The position numbers and the translations under genes were made by a program. The notes beneath the pieces were generated by a model. It was not told the origin of the DNA, did no database searches, and saw only the letters and a list, made by a program, of their open reading frames with translations. From Pseudomonadota bacterium (lineage in GTDB: Bacteria > Pseudomonadota > Alphaproteobacteria > Rhodospirillales > 2-02-FULL-58-16), in NCBI GenBank assembly GCA_022560215.1, contig JADFTO010000190.1:1-5172 (forward strand): 5,172 nt of DNA. Direction: 5' to 3'. This document shows, in pieces, positions 1 to 5,172 of this stretch; the stretch's first letter is position 1; every line of letters starts with the position of its first letter.

Positions 1-1094
1 AGGGTGGCCAGGAACGGGTACGCGAGGGCGTCGAGGACGCCGTCCAGGATTTGCCCCCGGCCGGCCATAATATCCGCGAAATAAGCCGCTTGTTCGGCGT
101 TCCAGTAGGCGTTGTCCTCCAGGCCCAAGACCTCGAACAGCAAGGGGAACACCGGATCGCCCGTGTGCGCGAAGTTCCATCCGTACCATTGGCCGCCGGC
201 GAAGACGGCGGCCAGGGTGAAGACGAGCCCCCGGGTGAACCAGCGCCCGCCGAGGCACATCAGCGCGATGCCGGCGGCGGGAAGGAACAAGAGCCCCGTA
301 TACTTGCCGGCGGCGTAGAAGCCGGCGGCCACGCCCAGCAACACGGCGGGCGCCAGGCCTTTTCCGTCCCGGCCCCGGATCAAGGCCGCGCTCGCCGCCA
401 GCACGAAGAGCGCCAGGCGCGGCTCCACCTGGCCCGACCCGGCGCCGTAGATGGTGGCGGGCAGGGTCTGGAACAGGAGCGCCAGCCCCAAGGCCCAAGA
501 GACCGGGAGCCAGCGCCGCGCCAAAGCAAAGAGCAGGACCGATGCCCCCCAGCCGCTGATAAATGTCCAACCGGTGAGCAGGACGTCGGCGGACTCCGCC
601 GGACCCAGCGCCAGGGCCACGGCGTAGGTCATCTGCACCAACAGCGGCGTGGCGCCGGAAAGCGCGCGGGGGACGAAAAAGACGCGGCCTTCCTCGACGA
701 AGCGCCGCGGCAGCTCGAAGTGATAGGAGAGCGTGTCCGCCTCGATGGGCGGCGAGGCGGCCTCGAACAGGTCGAACACCAGGGCCACGGCGGCGACCCC
801 CAGCAGGAGCCAGGCCGCGGGCGTGAATGGGTGCGCGCCCTCCCCTGCGGGCCGGCGCCAGAAGACGAGCCCGGAACTGAGGACCACGCACATCCCCCAC
901 GCCGGGCCGGGGCTCAAAAACCCCGCCGTGCCTATCCAGAAGGCCAGCCAGCCGACCACCCCGAAGCCGACGGCGAAGGCCAGCGCGCCCCGCTCCAGGG
1001 CCGGCTGGCCGCGCCACATGCCGAGCCCGTGGAGGACGGCCGCGCCGGCCCCCAGGCAGGAAAGAAACAGGACGGCGAGCGCGACCCCTGTCAC
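1..1094 (-). CDS. GT-C-type membrane glycosyltransferase (ArnT/PMT, family 39-like), C-terminus off the left edge
   Basis: The first 364 residues are visible. The protein is almost entirely hydrophobic, with many predicted membrane spans. After two or three N-terminal spans comes a hydrophilic loop at about residues 112-142 containing PIEADTLSYHFELPRRF and then VEEGRVFFVP. This matches the acidic first periplasmic loop of GT-C enzymes, where Asp/Glu (here E118 and D120) is catalytic. Later hallmarks are KYTGLL (264-269) and WYGWNFAHTGDPVFPLL (303-319), which resembles the WY-RN-TGNPV-P signature of ArnT/PMT-like transferases. Such enzymes move a sugar from a polyprenyl-phosphate carrier to lipid, protein or glycan on the outer face of the inner membrane; donor and acceptor cannot be told here. 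The GTG start is chosen because it overlaps the TGA of the upstream small gene (GTGA, 4 bp) and the hydrophobic sequence begins there. The reading frame is open to the edge. Family call firm; exact function unknown. Confidence 0.85.
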   Translation of the reverse strand, partial: MTGVALAVLFLSCLGAGAAVLHGLGMWRGQPALERGALAFAVGFGVVGWLAFWIGTAGFLSPGPAWGMCVVLSSGLVFWRRPAGEGAHPFTPAAWLLLGVAAVALVFDLFEAASPPIEADTLSYHFELPRRFVEEGRVFFVPRALSGATPLLVQMTYAVALALGPAESADVLLTGWTFISGWGASVLLFALARRWLPVSWALGLALLFQTLPATIYGAGSGQVEPRLALFVLAASAALIRGRDGKGLAPAVLLGVAAGFYAAGKYTGLLFLPAAGIALMCLGGRWFTRGLVFTLAAVFAGGQWYGWNFAHTGDPVFPLLFEVLGLEDNAYWNAEQAAYFADIMAGRGQILDGVLDALAYPFLAT

Positions 1095-1213
1095 GAGAAA
1101 AAAACGTCAAAGACCCTGGGCAGGATTCCCCGGAACTGCGCCAGGTATAGGGCGAAGATCACCGCCACCCACAGGAACTGTAGCGCCTCCATTTTCCGAT
1201 GGCGTCTGGGCAT
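1091..1213 (-). CDS. 40-residue single-span membrane protein, overlapping the glycosyltransferase start
   Basis: This is a small ORF that I do not recognise by family. It starts with a basic segment (MPRRHRK), followed by one hydrophobic helix at about residues 11-27 (LQFLWVAVIFALYLAQF), then a short tail with two arginines and a final FDVFFS. The charge pattern suggests the N-terminus stays in the cytoplasm. Its TGA overlaps the GTG of the glycosyltransferase, which implies translational coupling and a shared transcript. ATG at 1213 is preferred: it has a weak GGAT ribosome-binding element six bases upstream and lies about 40 bases after the predicted transcription start. ATG at 1192 would give 33 residues (MEALQFLW...), and a longer frame back to 1390 would run through the promoter, so I reject that. 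Its role is unknown; it could be a helper subunit or leader peptide for the transferase. Confidence 0.6.
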   Translation of the reverse strand: MPRRHRKMEALQFLWVAVIFALYLAQFRGILPRVFDVFFS

Positions 1214-1262
1214 GTCACTATCCGGCATCTGTTTCAATGGCTTGACGGCGCCGATGGGGAAT

Positions 1263-1291
1263 CTTCTATCGGCCGGGCCCGGGACCGTCAA
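1263..1291 (-). promoter_or_regulatory. Predicted sigma-70 promoter of the small membrane protein/glycosyltransferase unit
   Basis: On the minus strand, TTGACG (1291-1286, five of six to consensus) is followed after exactly 17 bases by TAGAAG (1268-1263, four of six). Transcription would start near 1256, giving a leader of roughly 40-65 bases before the ATG at 1213 or 1192. No other good pair was seen between the two divergent units. The call is by pattern only. Confidence 0.5.
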
Positions 1292-1312
1292 GGCGGGCGG
1301 GCGGGGCTTGTC

Positions 1313-1331
1313 ATTCCCCGGTCCGGGGAAT
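1313..1331. promoter_or_regulatory. 19-bp perfect palindrome, candidate operator
   Basis: ATTCCCCGG and CCGGGGAAT form two perfect 9-base arms around a single central T. The centre is about 30 bases upstream of the -35 box of the leftward promoter, a normal place for a dimeric activator or repressor. It lacks a following T-tract and has almost no loop, so it does not look like an intrinsic terminator. The regulator is unknown. G/C-rich DNA makes short palindromes by chance, but the A/T ends and full 9-base arms make this one less likely to be accidental. Confidence 0.4.
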
Positions 1332-1401
1332 AGACAGAAGCCACCCGGCGCCGGGGCGGCGGCGGCGGGAAAGTAGGCCAAACGGGGCATGCAGGTTTGA
1401 C

Positions 1402-1611
1402 ATGAACTGGATCAGCCTCGAAAAGCAGGTGGATATTCGTTCGCCCTTCGAGGTCACCCGACTCCCCCTGCTCTGCCGCTCTTCCCTGCGTTATCTCCTG
1501 CCCGGCCAAATCAATCTTTTCGCCGTCCCACCGGCGCGGGCCGGCGACCTGCCCTTTTTTCCGGCGGAAGATGGGCGTTCGTTGAAGGGAATCGTCGCCG
1601 GACCGGCTTGA
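1402..1611 (+). CDS. Doubtful small ORF, 69 residues
   Basis: This is an ATG-to-TGA frame just upstream of the DUF2141 gene, 28 bases short of its TTG start. The translation begins MNWISLEKQVDIRSPFEV and shows no signal peptide, membrane span or motif I recognise. Third codon positions are fairly G/C-rich, as in real genes of this window, but the only ribosome-binding candidate is a weak AGG at 1393-1395 and no promoter is clear. It may be a genuine small gene leading the DUF2141 unit, or chance in GC-rich DNA; I lean towards chance. Confidence 0.22.
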   Translation: MNWISLEKQVDIRSPFEVTRLPLLCRSSLRYLLPGQINLFAVPPARAGDLPFFPAEDGRSLKGIVAGPA

Positions 1612-1626
1612 GGGCATTGTTTCCCT

Positions 1627-1633
1627 GGAGGAA
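1627..1633 (+). promoter_or_regulatory. Strong ribosome-binding site fixing the TTG start of the DUF2141 gene
   Basis: GGAGGAA lies six bases before TTG at 1640 and is the best Shine-Dalgarno match in the region. It decides the start: no ATG or GTG is available at a fitting distance, and the TTG yields a complete signal peptide. The T-run 1634-1641 bridges the site and the start codon. Confidence 0.7.
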
Positions 1634-1639
1634 TTTTTT

Positions 1640-2092
1640 TTGAGCCCCAAACCAAGAACCCCGCGCCGGCTATCCGCCCTGGTGCTGGCGACGTTGATTG
1701 TGTCGTCAGCGGCCTTGCCTTCCCTCGCCGACGTGCTGCGGGTGACGGTCACCGATTTGCGCTCCGAGCGGGGAAACGTGCATATCGCCCTCTACGCCAC
1801 TCCTGAGTCCTTCCCCAAGAGCGACGGCATGCTGGCCGACGCGGTGCTGCCCGCGCGCTACGGGGGGGTTACGGCGACCTTTCCCGGGTTGCCGCCGGGT
1901 GCGTACGCCTTGGCGGTCTATCACGATGAAAACGGCAATGGCGAGTTCGACCGGGCATTCCTGAACATTCCCCTGGAAGGGTATGCCTTCAGCAACGATG
2001 CGTCCCCGTTTTTCGGGCCCCCGGATTTCACGGACGCCGCCATCCAGCTCACCGGCCCGGTCACGGACGTGACGATCCCCATCACATATTGA
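1640..2092 (+). CDS. DUF2141-family exported protein
   Basis: The product has 150 residues. It opens with a Sec signal peptide: a basic start (KPRTPRR), a hydrophobic core at about 11-26, and a likely cut after SLA (residue 30). The mature part is one DUF2141 domain: LRVTVTDLRSERGNVHIALY near its start, PGLPPGAYALAVYHDENGNG (82-101), then FD, the NIPLEGYAFSND segment (109-120) and FGPPDF (125-130). These are the conserved blocks of the family. HDENGNGEFD (95-104) resembles a calcium-binding D-x-N-x-N-G loop, but binding is not shown. The length is normal for the family, and the protein should be periplasmic or secreted; its biochemical role is not known. The start is TTG, supported by GGAGGAA at ideal spacing. 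The next gene begins about 100 bases on, so shared transcription with it is possible but unproven. Confidence 0.88.
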   Translation: MSPKPRTPRRLSALVLATLIVSSAALPSLADVLRVTVTDLRSERGNVHIALYATPESFPKSDGMLADAVLPARYGGVTATFPGLPPGAYALAVYHDENGNGEFDRAFLNIPLEGYAFSNDASPFFGPPDFTDAAIQLTGPVTDVTIPITY

Positions 2093-2191
2093 AGCGGGCG
2101 TGGGCGGCCATCACATCCTCATGCAACCCTTGCGCGGCCTAAGAGCCATGGTGTTTGGTATAGGCCGTTACCGTGGGAGAGGGGCCGGGGC

Positions 2192-2913
2192 ATGGACTTC
2201 CTGAAACTCGAGGACTTCTATCAGGTCTATGACCGGCACCGCACCTACATCAGGGCGGAAGTCCGAAGGAAGCACCTGCGAAACTACGACGAGCAGTTCT
2301 GGCGGCCCGCCAGGGCCAGCGCCGGCCATTCGGTGCTCGAGCTGGGCTCGGGCACCGGCCTGTTCCTGGCCTACCTCGTGTGCAAGGGGGTCACCGATTT
2401 CACCGGCGTCGAGCAGGACGAAAAGGTTATCGACTACATGCCGGACGACATCGCCCGGCGCGTCACCATCGGGGACCTCTGGGAATCGCTGGACGGGTTC
2501 GAGCGCAAGTTCAACCGGATCGTCTCTTCGACGTCTTCGAACACTTTTCCTATTTCGAGGGCTGCCGGCTGCTGGCCCGGCTTAGGGACCTGCTGGACCC
2601 CGACGACGGCCTGATCGTGCTCAGGGTGCCGAACGCCGCCTCGCCCTGGGGGCTCCAGTACCAATACAACGATCTCACCCATAAGGCGGTCTACGGGCCC
2701 GGCAGCCTCCAGCATCTGGCCTTGGCCGCCGGTCTCGAAGTCGTCCACCGATGCTCCGCTAGGCGCGGCAGCCGCTTCAAGAGAGTCCTCGAAGACGCCT
2801 TGCACGGGCTCCTGGACCGGATTTTGACCGAACCGCCTCCCCTTTGGGGCGCCAACATGATCCTGGTGCTGGAGCCGATTGCCGCTGCCGGGCGAAACCG
2901 ACGAAACCCTTGA
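2192..2913 (+). pseudogene. Class I SAM-dependent methyltransferase, split by one frameshift
   Basis: Two overlapping frames together encode one methyltransferase of about 240 residues. The first (from ATG 2192, after GGGAGAGG at 2175-2182) carries SAM motif I, VLELGSGTGLFLAYL (48-62), the acidic motif II residue in FTGVEQDEKV (E74), and GDLWESL (94-100). At codon 111 (about 2522-2524) it shifts; read alone it ends at 2614 after 140 residues. The other frame continues with LFDVFEHFSYF, RVPNAASPWGLQ and NDLTHKAVYGPGSLQHL, which are the usual C-terminal blocks, and stops at 2913. Inserting one base near 2523 gives FNRIVLFDVFEHF, exactly the spacing of the family's FD-IV--DVLEH motif. Apart from this base the gene shows no decay, so it is either a recent mutation or a sequencing error. 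The substrate is unknown; similar enzymes occur in surface-polysaccharide clusters. The downstream amidohydrolase start overlaps or closely follows its stop. Confidence 0.82.
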
Positions 2914-2924
2914 GCGCGCCAACC

Positions 2925-4217
2925 ATGGCACGGATTGTTCTCCTTCTCATGCTCCTGCTGGGGGGATGTGATTCGCTCTACCGACAATTGGGCGGGAACT
3001 TCTTAGGACCGCCGGGGCAACTGAATGAACGGGTCGGCGGCAAAGCCAGGGAGTTGATCAGACAAGCCTTCGCCGGCATCGACGCCGACCGACTCGCCGA
3101 TTACCACGTCCACGCAATCGCCATGGGGACGGGACTCGAAGACACCTGCGGCAGGGCCGGCGCCGCCGGGGCCTACATCAACCCGGCGCGGTTCAGTTGG
3201 CTCAATCCCCGATGGAAGATTCCGACCGCCGTGTTGATGAGCGCGTCCGGGATTTCGAACCTGGGCCAAGCCGACGACCAATACGCGGGCCGCCTTTTCG
3301 ATCTGGTCCGGAATTTCCCCGGAAAGGGCGTCTTTTATCTCCTCGCGCTCGACGCCTATCACGGGGCGGACGGCCGGCCGGACTGGGAAAAGACAGATAT
3401 CCACATCCCCAACCAATTCGTCATCGACCTGGCCGGCTGCCTCAATGATCGGCTGCCGGCGCCGCGCTTCGTACCGGTGATCTCGGTGCATCCCGGCCGC
3501 GGGGACGCCATCGACGAGATGCGCCGGCATCATCAGGCGGGGGTGCGCTTCGTCAAGTGGCTGCCCAACGTCATGAACATCGATCCTGCCCTGGCGGATT
3601 ATGAGGAATTTTATGAGGAGATGGCGCGTCTCAAAATGACCCTGCTCACCCATACCGGCCTGGAAACGACGCTCCGCGTGGCCGATGCCGATCACCAGGA
3701 ATTCGGCAATCCCCTCCGCCTGTCTCGCGCCCTCGGCGCCGGGGTCCGGGTGGTCATGGCCCACAGCGGGCGCGACGGCGAGGGCAGGGACGAAAACGGT
3801 GCCGGGACGCCGAACTTCGAGCTGTTCCTGCGAATGATGAAGAAGCCAGAGTACGAAGGGTGCCTGTTCGCCGACATCTCGGGCTGGTCCATCGACGACA
3901 GGGACAGCCTGGCGAACCTGAAGGTCTTTATCGAAGACCGGTCCCTGGCTGGGCGGACGGTCAACGGGAGCGACTATCCGCTGCCCGCCGCCGCCTACCT
4001 CAACCCGACGGCGACGCTCGCCGATCTGGGCCTGATCACGGCGGAAGACGCGCGAGCCCTGGACGAGATCTACGGCTACAATCCCCTGCTGTTTGACTTC
4101 GTGGTCAAGAGGACGGTCCGCCTGCCTGACGGCCGGCGGCTGCCGGCCTCCATGTTCCTCTCGATCGACGACCTGCCCGCCGGCCCGGGAGACCGCTGCC
4201 GGGGCTACCGGCGCTAA
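2925..4217 (+). CDS. Lipoprotein-type metal-dependent amidohydrolase (Amidohydro_2-like)
   Basis: The product has 430 residues. The first 15, MARIVLLLMLLLGGC, form a short lipoprotein signal with lipobox L-G-G-C, so C15 should be lipidated. D16 at position +2 would, by the E. coli rule, hold it in the inner membrane facing the periplasm. The rest is an amidohydrolase-superfamily TIM barrel: HVH in DYHVHAIAMG (H61, H63), K211 in VRFVKWLPN, H243 in LLTHTGLE, H280 in VVMAHSG and D350 in NGSDYPLP. This is the full HxH-K-H-H-D metal-ligand set, so the enzyme should be active on an unknown C-N, C-C or ester-like substrate. ATG 2925 has no clear ribosome-binding site. An in-frame TTG at 2910 overlaps the methyltransferase TGA (TTGA) and would add MSAPT; either start suits translational coupling. 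No terminator was seen before rpmJ's promoter. Confidence 0.85.
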   Translation: MARIVLLLMLLLGGCDSLYRQLGGNFLGPPGQLNERVGGKARELIRQAFAGIDADRLADYHVHAIAMGTGLEDTCGRAGAAGAYINPARFSWLNPRWKIPTAVLMSASGISNLGQADDQYAGRLFDLVRNFPGKGVFYLLALDAYHGADGRPDWEKTDIHIPNQFVIDLAGCLNDRLPAPRFVPVISVHPGRGDAIDEMRRHHQAGVRFVKWLPNVMNIDPALADYEEFYEEMARLKMTLLTHTGLETTLRVADADHQEFGNPLRLSRALGAGVRVVMAHSGRDGEGRDENGAGTPNFELFLRMMKKPEYEGCLFADISGWSIDDRDSLANLKVFIEDRSLAGRTVNGSDYPLPAAAYLNPTATLADLGLITAEDARALDEIYGYNPLLFDFVVKRTVRLPDGRRLPASMFLSIDDLPAGPGDRCRGYRR

Positions 4218-4228
4218 TGCCCCTTCCA

Positions 4229-4257
4229 TTGACAGGGCCCCGTTCAATGCCTATTTT
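4229..4257 (+). promoter_or_regulatory. Predicted sigma-70 promoter of rpmJ
   Basis: A perfect TTGACA (4229-4234) is followed after 17 bases by TATTTT (4252-4257, four of six). Transcription would start near 4264, leaving a leader of about 48 bases before the ATG at 4312. It begins 11 bases after the amidohydrolase stop, so rpmJ need not depend on read-through. Confidence 0.65.
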
Positions 4258-4311
4258 CCGCCCTCCTCGAGCACGCCCCCATGGCTGCCTCGGGACAATG
4301 GATGTGAACGC

Positions 4312-4437
4312 ATGAAGGTCAAGAATTCCCTCAAATCGGCCAAGCTACGCCATAGGGAGTGCCGGGTGGTGCGCCGCCGCGGCCGCGTCTACGTGATCAA
4401 CAAGCGCAATCCACGCTTCAAGGCCAGGCAGGGTTAG
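4312..4437 (+). CDS. rpmJ: 50S ribosomal protein L36, zinc-less 41-residue form
   Basis: The 41 residues begin MKVKNSLKSAKLRHRECRVV and end in VINKRNPRFKARQG, an end-to-end match to the longer L36 type. It is strongly basic, as expected for a protein buried in 23S rRNA of the large subunit. The zinc-ribbon form of L36 has three Cys and one His in a C-x2-C-x12-C-x4-H pattern; here only C17 remains, so this is the zinc-independent (C-minus, YkgO-like) form. That form is usual in alphaproteobacteria and is not by itself evidence of zinc starvation control. The ribosome-binding site is weak (GGATGTGA, about five bases before ATG). The gene stands alone, away from the large ribosomal operons, with its own promoter and terminator. 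Confidence 0.96.
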   Translation: MKVKNSLKSAKLRHRECRVVRRRGRVYVINKRNPRFKARQG

Positions 4438-4465
4438 ACAAGGCTAAGCCGCGTCCCATCCGACC

Positions 4466-4490
4466 AGCCGCGCTTGTGCGCGGCTTTTTT
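4466..4490 (+). terminator. Intrinsic terminator of rpmJ
   Basis: AGCCGCGC and GCGCGGCT form a perfect 8-bp stem around a TTGT loop, ending in six Ts (4485-4490). It starts 28 bases after the rpmJ stop and is a textbook Rho-independent terminator. Confidence 0.92.
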
Positions 4491-4516
4491 GATTTCTGGG
4501 GCCTTTCCCATATAAC
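4489..4516 (+). promoter_or_regulatory. Predicted sigma-70 promoter of glcD, abutting the rpmJ terminator
   Basis: TTGATT (4489-4494, four of six) and TATAAC (4511-4516, five of six) are 16 bases apart. The -35 box uses the last two Ts of the rpmJ terminator. Transcription would start near 4523, about 35 bases before the glcD ATG. Confidence 0.5.
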
Positions 4517-4557
4517 CTATAGGGCGTCGTTCACCGTTTCGTCAGGGGAGGGCGGAC

Positions 4558-5172
4558 ATGAGAATGCCGGAGCCCGATGCCGGCGTCATCGCCAAGCGCG
4601 CCGACATCATCCAGAGCATGCGGGAAATCGTCCCCGGCGAGGGCGTCATCGACGACGAGGACGAGCTTCGCGTCTACGAATGCGACGGCCTTTCCGCCTA
4701 CCGCCAGTTGCCGCTGATCGTCGTCCTGCCGGAGACCACGGCCCAGGTGTCCGAAATCCTCAAGCTTTGCCGCGACCAGGGGATCAAGATCGTGCCGAGA
4801 GGCGCCGGCACGTCTCTTTCGGGCGGCGCGCTGCCGCTCGCGGACGCCATCACCATCGGCCTCGGCAAGTTCAACCGCATCATCGAGATCGACTACGACA
4901 ACCGCTGCGTGGTGGCCCAGCCCGGTGTCACCAACCTGGGCATCACCGACGCCGTCAGTGCGTCAGGCTTCTACTACGCCCCCGACCCGTCCAGCCAGAT
5001 CGCCTGCACCATCGGCGGCAACGTGGCCGAAAACGCGGGCGGCGTCCACTGCCTGAAATACGGCCTCACCACCAACAACCTGCTGGGGCTGGAAATGGTG
5101 CTCCTGGACGGGGACGTCATCCGCCTCGGCGGCAAGCACCTGGACAGCGGGGGATACGACCTGCTGGGCCTG
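4558..5172 (+). CDS. glcD: Glycolate oxidase FAD-binding subunit GlcD, C-terminus off the right edge
   Basis: The first 205 residues are visible, out of about 500 usual for the family. The start ATG at 4558 follows a strong ribosome-binding site (AGGGGAGGG, 4544-4552). This part is the PCMH-type FAD-binding domain: LPLIVVLPETTAQVSEIL (51-68), the flavin pyrophosphate loop VPRGAGTSLSGGALPL (79-94), VVAQPGVTNLGI (118-129), and the highly conserved PDPSSQIACTIGGNVAENAG (142-161) followed by GVHCLKYGLTTNNLLGLEMV. The last blocks match E. coli GlcD nearly residue for residue. GlcD works with GlcE and the iron-sulphur protein GlcF at the inner membrane to oxidise glycolate to glyoxylate, passing electrons to the respiratory chain. 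A GlcD-like D-lactate or 2-hydroxyacid dehydrogenase cannot be excluded until glcE and glcF are seen downstream. Confidence 0.9.
   Translation, partial: MRMPEPDAGVIAKRADIIQSMREIVPGEGVIDDEDELRVYECDGLSAYRQLPLIVVLPETTAQVSEILKLCRDQGIKIVPRGAGTSLSGGALPLADAITIGLGKFNRIIEIDYDNRCVVAQPGVTNLGITDAVSASGFYYAPDPSSQIACTIGGNVAENAGGVHCLKYGLTTNNLLGLEMVLLDGDVIRLGGKHLDSGGYDLLGL

Larger units (their letters stand above)
1214..1639. other. Divergent intergenic region without a confident gene
   Basis: These 426 bases separate the leftward glycosyltransferase unit from the rightward DUF2141 gene. They hold the leftward promoter, the 19-bp palindrome, a 12-bp GC palindrome (CCCGGCGCCGGG, 1344-1355), a doubtful rightward ORF at 1402-1611 and the ribosome-binding site of the DUF2141 gene. 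A TTGACA at 1397-1402 has no matching -10 box at 15-19 bases, so I could not place a rightward promoter. No tRNA or recognisable structured RNA was seen. Confidence 0.6.

Noticed and set aside
1344..1355. CCCGGCGCCGGG palindrome
   Set aside because: It is short and made only of G and C, so it is expected by chance in DNA of this composition.
51..1376. Plus-strand ORF of 441 codons
   Set aside because: It is antisense to the glycosyltransferase, its product is rich in G, A, P, R, Q and E without any fold or motif, and the minus strand gives a clear membrane protein. It is a GC-rich shadow.
1091..1390. 99-codon version of the small membrane protein starting at 1390
   Set aside because: The extra N-terminus would be translated from sequence upstream of the predicted promoter and through the palindrome. 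It looks non-coding, being rich in P, G and A.
1397..1402. TTGACA as a rightward -35 box
   Set aside because: No plausible -10 box lies 15-19 bases downstream.
1288..1752. Minus-strand ORF of 154 codons
   Set aside because: It overlaps the start of the DUF2141 gene and the leftward promoter, and has low-complexity proline/arginine content.
2128..2164. Possible promoter before the methyltransferase (TTGCGC with TATAGG)
   Set aside because: The spacing is 23 bases, too long for a sigma-70 promoter, and the -35 match is poor.
3003..4247. Minus-strand ORF of 414 codons
   Set aside because: It lies antisense to the amidohydrolase, which has all its catalytic residues. The reverse translation shows no recognisable domain.
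4312..4437. Zinc-less L36 as a sign of Zur-regulated paralogue swapping
   Set aside because: The C-minus form is common as the only L36 in alphaproteobacteria, and no Zur-box-like palindrome is visible in the leader.

Overview
The window is GC-rich DNA that fits an alphaproteobacterium, probably a Rhodospirillales-like lineage. This is inferred from the strong G/C bias at third codon positions, a 41-residue zinc-less ribosomal protein L36 of the kind common in alphaproteobacteria, and a GlcD-type oxidase. It reads as an ordinary chromosomal stretch. I see no insertion sequence, phage gene, tRNA, rRNA or CRISPR array.

Left part (1 to about 1300, minus strand): a two-gene unit is read leftwards from a good sigma-70-like promoter (1263-1291). 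It has a 40-residue single-span membrane protein and then a large GT-C-type membrane glycosyltransferase, whose GTG start overlaps the small gene's TGA stop. The transferase runs off the left edge. A 19-bp perfect palindrome (1313-1331) lies just upstream of the promoter and looks like an operator. From 1214 to 1639 there is no confident gene, only this control region and one doubtful 69-codon ORF.

Middle part (1640-4217, plus strand): a secreted DUF2141-family protein with a TTG start comes first. It is followed by a class I SAM-dependent methyltransferase broken by one apparent missing base near 2523. Last is a lipoprotein-type metal-dependent amidohydrolase whose start touches or closely follows the methyltransferase stop. 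The last two look co-transcribed and translationally coupled.

Right part (4229-5172, plus strand): rpmJ (L36) is a compact single-gene unit with its own TTGACA/TATTTT promoter and a strong intrinsic terminator. The next promoter starts in the terminator's T-tract and drives glcD, the FAD subunit of glycolate oxidase, which is cut by the right edge.

The glycosyltransferase and methyltransferase, with the lipoprotein and the exported DUF2141 protein, hint at envelope or surface-glycan work, but nothing in the sequence ties them into one pathway. I find no convincing undescribed multi-gene system. The points most worth checking are the frameshift, the membrane-anchored amidohydrolase, the overlapping mini-membrane protein and the palindrome.
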